A stretch of DNA of 64,000 nucleotides from Prevotella sp. (GCA_017475265.1 JAFVFY010000056.1:30031-94030); one strand, 5' to 3'; positions 31,656 through 41,028 are shown, counted from the first letter of the stretch. Numbers and translations: made by a program. Notes: generated from the sequence alone by a model not told the origin.

Positions 31656-32876
31656 TTACCACCTTGACGTGGCTCCTCCGCCACCGAAGCTTCCTCCGCC
31701 GAAGCTTCCTCCGCTGAAGCCTCCGCCGCCGCCGAAGCCGCCATGACCTCCACCGCCACCGACGAAGATTCCTCCTCCACCGCTAGACTGCTCGTAGAAG
31801 GGGTCGGCGAGTAGCTTCGTAGCACCGAGAAGGCCTAGCCACTGATACTTGCGGTTCAAACGCGAGAAGAACATGGCCCAGGCGATGAAGAAGAGCATGA
31901 AGAGTCCCATTGTCCCTGCCATTCCAAAGTCCTCGTCATCGTTGTCGTACAGCGACGACATCTTTGGCAGTTCTTTCTTCTGCATCAAAGCATAGACGGC
32001 TTTTGTAAGATAGAGCATCGCGCTGTCGGGCTTTTCGGCACGCATGGCCGGCACGACATACTGCTGTTCCAGTCGATGGCACTCGGCATCGGTGAGGTCG
32101 GCCTCCAATGCACGGCCAGGCGACATGTTGATGGAGTGGTCTCCATAGCCTACCACGATGACCAGTCCTCGATCCTTGCGCCCCACGCCGTAGCTGTTTC
32201 CCAAGTCCTGCGCCATGCGGTAGGGATCATCGTTCTCTATGTGTCCCACGATAGCTACCACCGTCTGTATATCAAACTCATTCTCAATATCTTTCAGAAT
32301 AATGTTCATGCTGTCCACAACACTCTGCGAGAGCACGCCGTCGGGGTTGGAGACGTATTGTGTAGAGTCCTGCAAGTAAGGGATGGGAATGTTCTGGGCG
32401 TTCCAATATTTCGTTTCACCAGTATTGCTCATGGCCGTCGAGGGGGCGTACTGCTGGACTTCTTCAGACACCATCGTTGCCTGACAGCACACTACGGCAC
32501 TCACCGCCCCTATGACGAATATCCATCCCCACGTCTTACGGGCTTTCGTCCACAACGGGTGGCTTTCCTTCCATTGCTTCATACGTTCCTGTCGTTCCTG
32601 CTTATACTTTCCGGCAATGGCTTGATACCGCTTGGAATACTGCCGCTTAGTACCCTTCGAGCCTCCCAGCGACCAGACATTGTCGCTATGCTGGCTTTCA
32701 TATTCTAGCTCCAGCTCGCGTATGGCATCGTTATATCGCTCCGTGAGGCCGTTCATGCTGTCGGTGTTCAGCATGAGGGCTGTCGTCGGCGCATCGTCCC
32801 ATTTGCGCGTGACGTAATATCCGCCAGCGACGAGCACGCCGATATAAGCCAGGAAATAGAAGAATGTTGTTGTCAT
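31656..32876 (-). CDS. TPM-domain membrane protein with Gly-rich tail
   Basis: 406 residues. N-terminal membrane helix (TFFYFLAYIGVLVAGGYYV), a coiled-coil-prone basic stretch (YSKRYQAIAGKYKQERQERM), a second membrane helix (IFVIGAVSAVVCCQATMV), then a TPM domain (YVSNPDGVLSQSVVDSMNIIL, DRGLVIVVGYGDHSINMSPG), a third helix (GLFMLFFIAWAMFFS) and a Gly/Phe/Ser tail (GGGFSGGSFGGGSFGGGG). The domain order and Gly tail match YgcG-type proteins that pair with LemA. The tail probably faces the other side of the membrane and may bind partners. Spaced 31 bp from aroE by a repeat array. Confidence 0.87.
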   Translation of the reverse strand: MTTTFFYFLAYIGVLVAGGYYVTRKWDDAPTTALMLNTDSMNGLTERYNDAIRELELEYESQHSDNVWSLGGSKGTKRQYSKRYQAIAGKYKQERQERMKQWKESHPLWTKARKTWGWIFVIGAVSAVVCCQATMVSEEVQQYAPSTAMSNTGETKYWNAQNIPIPYLQDSTQYVSNPDGVLSQSVVDSMNIILKDIENEFDIQTVVAIVGHIENDDPYRMAQDLGNSYGVGRKDRGLVIVVGYGDHSINMSPGRALEADLTDAECHRLEQQYVVPAMRAEKPDSAMLYLTKAVYALMQKKELPKMSSLYDNDDEDFGMAGTMGLFMLFFIAWAMFFSRLNRKYQWLGLLGATKLLADPFYEQSSGGGGIFVGGGGGHGGFGGGGGFSGGSFGGGSFGGGGATSRW

Positions 32877-32878
32877 TG

Positions 32879-32913
32879 TTCAATTCTCAAATCTCAATTC
32901 TCAACTCTCAACT
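32879..32913. repeat. CTCAA-family array between aroE and the TPM gene
   Basis: TTCAATTCTCAAATCTCAAT followed by TCTCAACTCTCAACTCTC on the plus strand, antisense to the flanking genes. Confidence 0.88.
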
Positions 32914-33657
32914 CTCTCCGTTCCACATTTCCCACGAGACAAAGGCTTGCAGCAGGAGCATCTCCAGCCCGTTCTTCACCTGTGCCCCTCGTTCTGCTCC
33001 CTTCTTCATGAAGAGGGTCACGTCGGGGTTATAGACGAGGTCGTAGAGAATGTTCTTCTCGTCAAGGGCCTCATAAGGCAGCTGCGGACACTGTGCGGTC
33101 TTGGGGAACATCCCGAGAGGGGTGCAGTTCACGATGACGTTGTACTCTTTTACCACCTCCGGCGTGATGTCCTTGTAGCAGATGGTCTTTGGCCGCTCAT
33201 AGCGTGAGACGCACACCGTCTCCAGTCCTAGATTCTTCAGCCCGTAGCAGATAGCCTTCGACGCGCCGCCCGTGCCCAGCACAAGGGCTTTCTTGTGGTA
33301 GTTCTCCAGCATGGGTTCGATGCTCTGTGTGAAGCCAATGACATCGCTGTTGAACCCCTTCATGCGAATCTTCCCGCCCTCATGGGTCACTCGGATGACG
33401 TTCACCGCACCGATGGCGCGTGCCTCGGGACTCAGCTGGTCGAGGAACTCGATGACGCGCTCCTTGTAGGGGATGGTGACGTTGAGTCCCTTCAGCTCAG
33501 GATTGGCGGAGACCACCTCGATAATCTGGTCGACGGTGGGAATCTCGAAATTGATGTACTTGGCATTAATGCCCTCATCGGCGAACTTCTGATTGAAGTA
33601 GTTCACCGAAAACGAATGTCCCAACGGGTAACCTATGAGTCCATATTTATCCATCAC
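32908..33657 (-). CDS. aroE: Shikimate dehydrogenase
   Basis: 249 residues; ATG 33657 or 33654. It reduces 3-dehydroshikimate to shikimate with NADPH. Seen: YGLIGYPLGHSFSVNYFNQKF (substrate Ser residues in GHSFS), LKGLNVTIPYKERVIEF with the catalytic Lys, GAVNVIRV, GFNSDVIGFTQSIEP with catalytic Asp, NADP-binding ALVLGTGGASKAICYGL and NCTPLGMFP. The last residues are encoded by a CTCAA array, where the stop lies (32908). It is part of the purC-ubiE-aroE run; ubiE ends 28 bp upstream of it. Confidence 0.94.
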   Translation of the reverse strand: MMDKYGLIGYPLGHSFSVNYFNQKFADEGINAKYINFEIPTVDQIIEVVSANPELKGLNVTIPYKERVIEFLDQLSPEARAIGAVNVIRVTHEGGKIRMKGFNSDVIGFTQSIEPMLENYHKKALVLGTGGASKAICYGLKNLGLETVCVSRYERPKTICYKDITPEVVKEYNVIVNCTPLGMFPKTAQCPQLPYEALDEKNILYDLVYNPDVTLFMKKGAERGAQVKNGLEMLLLQAFVSWEMWNGES

Positions 33658-33690
33658 TGCAATTTACGATTTACGAATTTACGATTTACG
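33658..33690. repeat. TTACGATT short repeats between ubiE and aroE
   Basis: TTTACGATTTACGAATTTAC and further GATTTACGATTTGG, an 8-9-bp array, another relative of the spacer repeats in this window. Confidence 0.8.
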
Positions 33691-34432
33691 ATTTGGTAGC
33701 CGTGTAGAGCGTGCAGATGCCGAAAGTGAGCCTCTGGAACGAGGCTTCTTTGAAGCCTGCTTTCAGGAGAATCTCCATCATGCGCTCCCCCTGCGGGAAG
33801 GCCTCGATGGTCTTTGTCAGGTAGCTGTAGGCACTCTGGTCTTTCGAGATGAGGCGTCCGTAAACGGGCAGCACCATGTGACTGTAGAGGTGGAACAGCT
33901 GCTTCATAGGGAAGCGTGGCGGTGTGGTCAGCTCCACGATGCTCAGATGACCCCCAGGCCGCAGCACACGGCACATCTCACTCAGCCCCTTGTCCAGGTT
34001 TGCGAAGTTGCGAATACCGAAGGCTGCCGTCACGGCATCAAAGCTATTTTCGGCGTATGAAAGGTTCAAGCAATCCTCTCGTTCGAAGGATATAACATCC
34101 TCCAGTCCAAGTCGTTTTACCTTTTCACGTCCAACGTCCATCATTCCCTCGCTGATGTCGGTGCCCACAAGTCTGGCCGGTGCAAGCATCTGTGCCGCCA
34201 TGATGGCAAAGTCGCCCGTGCCAGTTGCGATGTCGAGTATATCTTGGGGCTTGTAGGGCTCCAGGGCCTTGATGGCCTTGCGGCGCCAGCTGCGGTCAAT
34301 GTTCCAGGAGAGCCGATGGTTCAGCGTGTCGTAGGTCGGGGCGATGTTGTCGAACATCGTCTCCACCTGGGCAGCCTTTGCCGACCCTTGGCTATAAGGG
34401 TTTATGGTCTCCTGTTGGTACATAGAAGCCAC
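33686..34432 (-). CDS. ubiE: Demethylmenaquinone methyltransferase
   Basis: 248 residues; ATG 34432 overlaps the end of purC by 31 bp (an ATG at 34423 by 22). It methylates demethylmenaquinone with SAM to give menaquinone, the quinone of anaerobic respiration in this group (alternative name menG). Seen: [21 protein letters not shown], motif [51 protein letters not shown] and the [16 protein letters not shown] strand. Translation is coupled to purC by the overlap. Confidence 0.93.
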   Translation of the reverse strand: MASMYQQETINPYSQGSAKAAQVETMFDNIAPTYDTLNHRLSWNIDRSWRRKAIKALEPYKPQDILDIATGTGDFAIMAAQMLAPARLVGTDISEGMMDVGREKVKRLGLEDVISFEREDCLNLSYAENSFDAVTAAFGIRNFANLDKGLSEMCRVLRPGGHLSIVELTTPPRFPMKQLFHLYSHMVLPVYGRLISKDQSAYSYLTKTIEAFPQGERMMEILLKAGFKEASFQRLTFGICTLYTATKS

Positions 34433-35358
34433 TGGCTGACATTCTGCTCTATGCGTCCGGCAATATCCTCAGCCGTAGCTGGCACGAAATTCTCGCCGGT
34501 GATGTGCTCGTACAGCTCGATGTATCGCTCTGAGACGCTCTCGGCATACTCGTCGGTAATGACGGGCATCGTCTGTCCCGGCTCGTTCATGAAGCCCTGC
34601 TCGATGAGCCACTGGCGCACGAACTCCTTCGAGAGTTGCCGCTGCGGTTCTCCCTTGGCCAGCTTCTCCTCGTAGCCGTCGGCATAGAAATAGCGCGAGG
34701 AGTCGGGCGTGTGAATCTCGTCAATGAGATACACCTTACCGTCGCGCTTGCCAAACTCATACTTCGTGTCAACAAGTATAAGTCCTTGCTTCTCAGCTAT
34801 TTCCTGTCCGCGCTTAAAGAGTTTCCTTGTATAGTCCTCCATCACCTTGTAGTCTTCCTCCGACACCAGTCCCTGGGCGATAATCTCCTCACGGGAGATG
34901 TTCATGTCGTGTCCCTCGGCGGCTTTCGTCGTCGGAGTGATGATGGGTTCTGGGAATCGCTCGTTCTCCTTCATGCCCTCAGGCAGCTGCACGCCGCAGA
35001 GTGTGCGCACGCCCTTCTTATACTCCCGCCATGCCGAGCCGGTGAGTATCGAACGGATGATCATCTCCACAGGGAATCCCTCACAGCGAAGGCCTACGGT
35101 GACCATTGGGTCGGGTGTGGCCAGCTTCCAGTTCGGGCAAATGTCAGCCGTGGCATCCAGCTGCCGTGCCGCAATCTGGTTAAGCACCTGACCCTTGAAG
35201 GGGATGCCCTTTGGCAGCACCACGTCGAAGGCCGAGATACGGTCGGTGGCCACCATCACGAGCAGGTCGCCCAAGTTGTAAACGTCGCGCACCTTCCCGT
35301 GGTACACGCCCTGCTGACCCTCAAAATTGAAGTCAGTCTTTGTCAATGCTTTTGCCAT
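34402..35358 (-). CDS. purC: Phosphoribosylaminoimidazole-succinocarboxamide synthase (SAICAR synthetase)
   Basis: 318 residues, within the size of the longer PurC type. It joins CAIR and aspartate with ATP. Seen: [30 protein letters not shown] with the ATP-contacting KVRDx[37 protein letters not shown] and [23 protein letters not shown], the metal and substrate site. First gene of the minus-strand run purC-ubiE-aroE-TPM-lemA-lipoprotein-TPM. Its TTTC-N20-TAACTTTG promoter lies 41 bp upstream. Confidence 0.95.
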   Translation of the reverse strand: MAKALTKTDFNFEGQQGVYHGKVRDVYNLGDLLVMVATDRISAFDVVLPKGIPFKGQVLNQIAARQLDATADICPNWKLATPDPMVTVGLRCEGFPVEMIIRSILTGSAWREYKKGVRTLCGVQLPEGMKENERFPEPIITPTTKAAEGHDMNISREEIIAQGLVSEEDYKVMEDYTRKLFKRGQEIAEKQGLILVDTKYEFGKRDGKVYLIDEIHTPDSSRYFYADGYEEKLAKGEPQRQLSKEFVRQWLIEQGFMNEPGQTMPVITDEYAESVSERYIELYEHITGENFVPATAEDIAGRIEQNVSQWLLCTNRRP

Positions 35359-35398
35359 AATTCTTCGTTACTTTACTATCTTTGCCGTTTTTCGGGGG

Positions 35399-35430
35399 CA
35401 AAGTTACGAAGAATATTCGAGAAACGGAAA
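35399..35430 (-). promoter_or_regulatory. Promoter of purC (TTTC-N20-TAACTTTG)
   Basis: Plus strand CAAAGTTA (35399-35406) and GAAA (35427-35430), read on the minus strand as TAACTTTG preceded by TTTC. Confidence 0.65.
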
Positions 35431-35466
35431 TAGTTTCTTAAAAAACTTCATTTATTTGTAACTGTA

Positions 35467-35554
35467 TCTCATAGAGAAAGCCGTTTTGTCTCATAGAGAA
35501 AGCCGTTTTCTCTACCAGAGAAAGCCGTTTTGTCTCATAGAGAAAGCCGTTTTG
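35467..35554. repeat. Four 22-bp units TCTCATAGAGAAAGCCGTTTTG
   Basis: Four direct copies with 22-bp period (starts about 35467, 35489, 35511, 35533; the third reads CTCTACCAGAGAAAGCCG). They lie in the 361-bp gap between purC and the BspA-like gene. Confidence 0.88.
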
Positions 35555-35561
35555 TCTCAAT

Positions 35562-35578
35562 GTCCCACCCGGTGGGAC
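35562..35578. repeat. Palindrome GTCCCACC-C-GGTGGGAC
   Basis: Perfect 8-bp arms around one base, directly after the 22-bp repeats; a half copy (GTCCCACCG) recurs at about 35604. Layout recalls the GTGGAAAC palindromes at 4197-4262. Confidence 0.85.
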
Positions 35579-35644
35579 TATTAGAAAAAACTATCTTATC
35601 TCTATGTCCCACCGTAAGCACTCTAATTCCGCAATATCCAATCA

Positions 35645-35677
35645 TCCCCGGCTCCAAACGAATGAAGCCGGGGATGG
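35645..35677. terminator. GC-rich hairpin downstream of the BspA-like gene
   Basis: ATCCCCGGCT, 12-base loop, AGCCGGGGAT. It sits 43 bp past the stop of the minus-strand BspA-like gene; no T-run follows on that strand, so it may be a weak terminator or RNA stabiliser. Confidence 0.5.
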
Positions 35678-35719
35678 AAGGGAGTGGGATAAAAATAATC
35701 GTTTTCAGTGATTAGGAGA

Positions 35720-38700
35720 CTATTCTTCGATTACTGTCTGCTGTAACCGCGCCCGTGCCGCCATTTCTGTAATAACAGTGGCAATATCAGCCACGTCAAC
35801 ATTTCCATCGCCGTTCACGTCGGCAGCCTTCTTCGTGGCGGCATCGCCCTTGCCCGCCATCACATCAATTATTGTGGCGATATCAGCCACGTCAACATTG
35901 CCGTCACCGTTCACGTCGCATGAGACTTTCTTGGTGAAGTAGCCTGGACGGGAGGTGCCGCCGTCTATGCGGGCGTAAGCATGGTCGGTGTGGCTGGAAC
36001 TGTACTTTGTACCTGCACCGCCAACGAGCTTCTTGCTGGCGGTGAACATGTCTTGGGAGTTCTTGACACTGGCGGTCGTCCATCCGTCACCAGCATAGAT
36101 AGTGGTCAATTCCGGGCTGTCGTAAAACATTTGTTCCATTAACTCAACATTTGCCGTGTTGAAGTTGCTGATATCGACAGTTTTCATTTTACCTAAGTCA
36201 TGGAACATTCCCGTCATGTCTGTGACGTTACGTGTGTCAAAGCTGCTGACATAGACCTCTTCAAGTATGCTACAACCTGAGAACATGCTTTGCATATTCG
36301 TCACCTTGGAAGTGTTGAAACTCCTGAGGTCAAGCTTCTTCACAGACTTTAACCAATCGAACATGCTTCTCATGCTTGTAACATTAGAGGTGTTAAAGCT
36401 GCTCACGTCAAGACTCTGCAGCTTGTAACACATATAGAACATCATTTCCATGTTAGTAACCTTCGCGGTGTTGAAGTTCTTTAGGTTGAGGTTCTCCAAC
36501 ACCTCGCAACGCATGAACATTGCAGCCATGTTCTCAACATTCGCAGTGTTGAATTTACTGACATCTATGGCTTTAAGATTTTTGCAGTCATAGAACATGC
36601 CATACATGTTCTTTACATTCGCAGTGTTAAACTTGCTTACGTCAAGTTTTGTAAGACTGTTGCAGCCCCAGAACATGGAACTCATGTCCTCGACGTTGGC
36701 AGTGTTGAAATGGCTTACACCTAAAGGACTAAGCTGATGGCAGTTAGTGAACATACCGTGCATTGTCCTCACTTTTGCTGTATTGAAGTTTGACACGTCA
36801 AGTGTCCTCAAGCTGTTGCATTCCCAAAACATAGAGGACATCCATGAGACCTCGGATGTGTTGAGATTAACAACATCGTTCAAAGAGGTCATCTGTTCCA
36901 GCTCATAGAACCAGTATGAGGTGTTGGTAGGCCTGTAGTCGGCAAATGATGAGTCGAAAGCACCGGCCATGATTTGGCTCCTGTCTTCATGCCATGCCGG
37001 CAGATGGCTGTAGGAGTAAGCACTTTCTATGGGGTATATTTTTCCATCCGTACAGTCCTTGAAGTTGTCATAGTAGAACGTCAGCACACCACCATCCAGT
37101 GCTGCATACGCCTCCTTCGGTCCGAGGTCGGCTGGTGTGATGTCACCATAGAGGTAACCAGGGTTGCACCGTCCGCCGTCAATATGTGCGTAGGCTTGAT
37201 TAGTGTGAGCGGGATCGTATACCGTGCCCATGCTGCCGACCAGTCTATAGTCGTCAGTGAACATCCTATAGCCATTTCTTAAGTTTGCCGTTGACCAAAG
37301 GTTGCCAGCATAGATAGTGGTCAGGGCGTAACAGGAGCAAAACATGTAGCCCATATCGCTTACTTTCGCCGTGTTGAAATTTTTCAGGTCAAGCGTTTTC
37401 AGCTGAGTACAATCGGCAAACATGAGTAGCATGTTGGTGACGTTTTTGGTGTCAAAATTGCTGACATCAATACTCGAAAGAGGACATTGATGGAACAAAT
37501 GCGACATGTCGGTCACCTTCGATGTGTTGAAACTGGAGACTTTGAGATTTGTCAGTGAGTGGCAGTAGCAGAACATGCAGCTCATGTCGGTTACATTGCT
37601 GGTGTCGAATGTCCGCAGGTCGAGATTGTTCAGCAAATTACAGTAGCGGAACATCTCTGCCATTGAGGTGACTTTTGAGGTCTTCAAATTTGTAATGCCT
37701 TCGATGCTCTTCATTAATGAGCAGTCGTAGAACCAGAATGCCGTGGATGTGGGTTGATAAGATGCAAACGAGGAGTCAAATACAGCCTTGGTAAAGATAC
37801 GCCGGTAATAATCGTTGACCCATCCGGGCTTGTTTTTGCTTGTGTAAGATGCCTTCACCTCATACTTCGTCCCCGTTCGGCTGCTGCTCTTGTTGTCGTA
37901 ATAGAAAGTAAGTACGTTGTTGTTATAGACGGCGTATGCCTTAGTGCCACTGGCCAGTGCCGGTGCCATGTTTGTGAAGTAACCGGGATTGCTGGTGCCG
38001 CCGTCGATGTGGGCGTATGACTTTTCAACGTTAGAGGAACTGTATTTCGTACCAGCGCCGCCTACGAGGCTGTTGCAGTTGAAAAACATGTTTGTGCTAT
38101 TGGTAACCTTATTCGTATTCCAAGTGCCCTCCTTAGCATAGATTGTGGTCAGAGACTTACAACCATAGAACATGCATTGCATGTTCTCTACATTTTGTGT
38201 ATAGAATCCTCCAACATAAAGGACACTCACTTTACTGCAGTTAAAGAACATATATGCAGTCCTCGTTACCTTTGACGTGTTAAAGCCACTTACATCAATA
38301 TCCTTAAGCCCCTGGCAGCTATAGAACATGCCGTACATATCGGTCACCCTATCTGTCTTGAATGTGTTCACGTTCAGTTCTGTCAGAGAGGAGCACTTCA
38401 AAAACATATAGCTCATGTTGCTTACGTTAGACGTATCGAAATTGCGTAATTCCAGGGAAGAGAGGGCGGAACAGCCATAAAACATTGCCTTCATGTTTGT
38501 CACCTTCCCCGTATTGAACCTGCTCACATCAAGTTTAGCCAAAGAGCTACATCCAAAGAACATGTATGCCATATTTGTTACGTTGGTCGTATTAAAACCA
38601 CGCAGATCTATGCTCTCCAGGCTACTGCAATTGTAAAACATAGCGTACATATTGGTCACCTTCGACGTGTTGAACGTACTGAGGTCAAGTTTTCGCACCA

Positions 38701-39685
38701 TACTACACTTGGAGAACATGTTGTCCATGTTTGTCACTTCGCCTGTGTTGAGGAAATTCAGGCCGGAGAAAGACTCCAAGTTGTTATAATAGCCTCCGAA
38801 CCAGAAAGCGGTACTGGTAGGATAATAATTGGCAAACGAAGGATAGAACACAACCTTCCTGATGCTCAGACTGTCAGATGCCCACCCTGGCAAATTATTG
38901 CTGCTGTACGATGCTTGTACGTCATACGCCTTGCCCGACCTTAGCTTTTTGCTGCTGTCATAGTAGAACGATAGTGTGCCGTTGTCCAAGACGGCGTATG
39001 CAGTGGCATCACTGCCCACCTTATCTTTAACTGGACGTATGGCACACTGGTACTCATTAGAAAACAGATAATTACATATTTTATCTTGGTCTTTCAGGCC
39101 CGAGCTGTTGAAGCCGAAAGCGTCGGGGGCATATCTGTCGTATTTAGAATCTGAATACACGATGGAAGTCCACGTTATTCCCGACTCAAGGCTACCCCTG
39201 CCTACAGAACTCCACAAACCGGGGCTCCCTTGAGTGCCAGTCCAGTAATAGGTATAGTCGCTGGCACTAACACCGTCCTTCTTGTAGCCTACAAGACCCA
39301 GCGTGATGGAATTGCCATTTGCAGCGGTGAACTTTGCCCCGTCGGAAGTGAAAGACTTGCCGCATCTTTCATAAAGTTCCCTGAACTCACTTGCCGTTGG
39401 CATACGCCAGCCGTCACCATAAAGTTTTGTGGCAACATCATATTCCGTCCCACAGATGTTATCTGGGTAGTTTTCATCAACCCCACGGGTCGTAATACCG
39501 TTGCCGCCACCCCAGTAGTAATATTCAGTTCTTCGGTAATAATAGTCCAAAATGTTCTGGTCTCCCCACAGCACGCTCAGCCCCAAGTCCACAGGATTAG
39601 GGCCAATGTACTCTGTACGTGCGGATGCCTTACAGAAAGCCATCAGCAAAACTGCAAGTAATAAAAGCTTGTATTTTTTTTTCAT
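35720..39685 (-). CDS. Giant secreted BspA-type leucine-rich repeat protein with FISUMP-like and dockerin-like domains
   Basis: 1321 residues. Signal peptide MKKKYKLLLLAVLLMAFCKASA. Next comes a Fib-succ-major-like domain (VDLGLSVLWGDQNI, GDGWRMPTASEFRELYERCG, YYWTGTQGS), then three blocks of DUF285/BspA repeats with the recurrent pattern FNTSKVTNMxxMFxxCSSL. Each block opens with AYAVLDNGTLSFYYD-type strands and closes with YAHIDGGTSNPGYF. The C-terminus has two DVNGDGNVDVADIATI calcium-binding loops of type I dockerin type, then RARLQQTVIEE. BspA proteins bind host proteins or other bacteria; the dockerin-like end may anchor or link it. The three near-copies suggest growth by internal duplication. 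Confidence 0.92.
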   Translation of the reverse strand: MKKKYKLLLLAVLLMAFCKASARTEYIGPNPVDLGLSVLWGDQNILDYYYRRTEYYYWGGGNGITTRGVDENYPDNICGTEYDVATKLYGDGWRMPTASEFRELYERCGKSFTSDGAKFTAANGNSITLGLVGYKKDGVSASDYTYYWTGTQGSPGLWSSVGRGSLESGITWTSIVYSDSKYDRYAPDAFGFNSSGLKDQDKICNYLFSNEYQCAIRPVKDKVGSDATAYAVLDNGTLSFYYDSSKKLRSGKAYDVQASYSSNNLPGWASDSLSIRKVVFYPSFANYYPTSTAFWFGGYYNNLESFSGLNFLNTGEVTNMDNMFSKCSMVRKLDLSTFNTSKVTNMYAMFYNCSSLESIDLRGFNTTNVTNMAYMFFGCSSLAKLDVSRFNTGKVTNMKAMFYGCSALSSLELRNFDTSNVSNMSYMFLKCSSLTELNVNTFKTDRVTDMYGMFYSCQGLKDIDVSGFNTSKVTRTAYMFFNCSKVSVLYVGGFYTQNVENMQCMFYGCKSLTTIYAKEGTWNTNKVTNSTNMFFNCNSLVGGAGTKYSSSNVEKSYAHIDGGTSNPGYFTNMAPALASGTKAYAVYNNNVLTFYYDNKSSSRTGTKYEVKASYTSKNKPGWVNDYYRRIFTKAVFDSSFASYQPTSTAFWFYDCSLMKSIEGITNLKTSKVTSMAEMFRYCNLLNNLDLRTFDTSNVTDMSCMFCYCHSLTNLKVSSFNTSKVTDMSHLFHQCPLSSIDVSNFDTKNVTNMLLMFADCTQLKTLDLKNFNTAKVSDMGYMFCSCYALTTIYAGNLWSTANLRNGYRMFTDDYRLVGSMGTVYDPAHTNQAYAHIDGGRCNPGYLYGDITPADLGPKEAYAALDGGVLTFYYDNFKDCTDGKIYPIESAYSYSHLPAWHEDRSQIMAGAFDSSFADYRPTNTSYWFYELEQMTSLNDVVNLNTSEVSWMSSMFWECNSLRTLDVSNFNTAKVRTMHGMFTNCHQLSPLGVSHFNTANVEDMSSMFWGCNSLTKLDVSKFNTANVKNMYGMFYDCKNLKAIDVSKFNTANVENMAAMFMRCEVLENLNLKNFNTAKVTNMEMMFYMCYKLQSLDVSSFNTSNVTSMRSMFDWLKSVKKLDLRSFNTSKVTNMQSMFSGCSILEEVYVSSFDTRNVTDMTGMFHDLGKMKTVDISNFNTANVELMEQMFYDSPELTTIYAGDGWTTASVKNSQDMFTASKKLVGGAGTKYSSSHTDHAYARIDGGTSRPGYFTKKVSCDVNGDGNVDVADIATIIDVMAGKGDAATKKAADVNGDGNVDVADIATVITEMAARARLQQTVIEE

Positions 39686-39840
39686 AGTTTACTTATGTTT
39701 AGATAATAAGAAAAGGCGTGAAACCATCCGATGCTTATCTCCTTTCTGGGCTACCGCCAAGTGGCCCTCACATCAGACAAGCATCCAAATAGCTCACGCC
39801 CTGCGGCGTGAACCTTCAGCATGCTTGTTCTCGATGTGAA
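39686..39840 (-). ncRNA. Possible structured leader of the BspA-like gene
   Basis: On the minus strand the leader carries TTCACGCC-GCAG-GGCGTGA (39812-39794) and a GATGCTT...AAGCATC stem (39785-39730). It ends with a second TTTCACGCC near 39715-39723 that could compete for the same GGCGTGA. The alternating pairing is suggestive of a switch, but I do not recognise it as a known riboswitch class, and no TAnnTTTG promoter is seen upstream. Confidence 0.35.
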
Positions 39841-39863
39841 TGTTTGGCGGTATTCAGAAAGAG

Positions 39864-40057
39864 AGAACAAGAGCCAAAAGCTCAAATCCTAATAAAGTAT
39901 ATCGAACGGGATACGGACATACATAAAGTAAGTCCCTACAACGCACAATTCTTATTCGGGTTAATAATTGTTGTTTGTTGTTTAGTCCCTTTGGGAGCGT
40001 GGGCGTCCTCGCCCGCCTTTTATTGCTCTCCCCATTGTGTTCGTTGCTATGTCATAG
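39864..40057. repeat. Direct repeat copy A flanking the Rpn gene
   Basis: Starts AGAACAAGAGCCAAAAGCTC, diverges in the middle (about 39912-39985), then CCCTTTGGGAGCGTGGGCGT, TCCTCGCCCGCC and GCTCTCCCCATTGTGT up to GCTATGTCATA. Copy B is at 41100-41267. The tail contains the hairpin GGGCG-TCCT-CGCCC. Confidence 0.88.
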
Positions 40058-40191
40058 TAGTGTACTGCTGATTAAAAGATTATACATATTCTATCGTTAG
40101 CTAAAGAAAATATCTTTCTTAGCGACATGCAATGATGGCGTGAATACCTCTGCACAACCAGCGGAATCGTTGATACTCTCGAAAATATCAA

Positions 40192-41028
40192 TCATAGGCT
40201 GTTTATCGTCTCAACTGTTAGTCCTGTGTACTTGGCTATCAGCTCTGCCGGCATATTGTCGGCTTTCATGCTGCGGGCAGATTCCAAAGCCTTACGATGC
40301 TCACCCTCGGCACGACCTTTCATCTCTGCCCCAGTCATGGCGTTAAGCGTGTCGCGGTAGCGCTTCAGGGCATGGTCGTACTCAATGCGCTCCTCCTTCG
40401 ACAGTTTGCTCACCTCGGCAACCTCTGCCAATCGCTGAAACACTGCGTTCTGTGCAGCCCACGGCATCCTTTCCAATATATCCATATTCTTCAGTATATA
40501 AATCCAACGTTCAAAATGACTTTCACATTCTTCTGTTTCTTTGGTGAAGCAGGGCATCTGCAAATATATCAGACGCAGTTTGTCGCAGAATAATCCACCC
40601 TGCTGCAAGTCGGTAAGCCCCGCGTCGATGCGCAGCCGTCCGCCATATCCCGTCATCACAAAGTTTGTGAACGCTATCACGTACACAGCCTTGATGTCGT
40701 AGTTCCAAGCAGTGCCCTTCTCACCCTGGCGGACGATGGCCTCGGAAGCATAATATAGCATACGCTCCTTGAAGTTGGGATGCTCCCGGTTCTGCATCTC
40801 CACGATGATTTTCTCTCCGCTGTCCGTCTCGCAGAGAATGTCGTAGATGGGCGAGCGGTCGCCGTCGAACATTGCCTTCTGTTCCTTGTCAAGGAACGAG
40901 AGGTTGTTTATCACGCGCTCGCCATCAAACAGAGCGTTGAGGAAGTCGAGCAACCGTGGCTTGGAGAACTCCTGCCCGAAGATGATTTTGAAACCTACGT
41001 CGGTGAACGGATTAATGAATTTTCCCAT
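40192..41028 (-). CDS. Rpn family recombination-promoting nuclease / PD-(D/E)xK putative transposase
   Basis: 278 residues. N-terminus FINPFTDVGFKIIFGQEFSKPRLLDFLNALF is typical of the family, and the nuclease core is SPIYDILCETDSGEKIIVEMQNREH, with Asp and ExQ of the PD-(D/E)xK fold; KERMLYYASEAIVRQ and a C-terminal region YDHALKRYRDTLNAM..AEGEHRKALESARSM follow. Rpn enzymes are DNA nucleases that raise RecA-independent recombination and are found as mobile or defence-like genes. Here it lies between direct repeats of about 170-190 bp, suggesting that gene plus repeats is a unit. A weak hairpin (about 40098-40122) follows the stop region. Confidence 0.9.
   Translation of the reverse strand: MGKFINPFTDVGFKIIFGQEFSKPRLLDFLNALFDGERVINNLSFLDKEQKAMFDGDRSPIYDILCETDSGEKIIVEMQNREHPNFKERMLYYASEAIVRQGEKGTAWNYDIKAVYVIAFTNFVMTGYGGRLRIDAGLTDLQQGGLFCDKLRLIYLQMPCFTKETEECESHFERWIYILKNMDILERMPWAAQNAVFQRLAEVAEVSKLSKEERIEYDHALKRYRDTLNAMTGAEMKGRAEGEHRKALESARSMKADNMPAELIAKYTGLTVETINSL

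Noticed and set aside
35376-35383. TATCTTTG promoter-like element on the plus strand upstream of purC
   Set aside because: No plus-strand gene follows before the convergent BspA-like gene; likely chance near the real minus-strand promoter.
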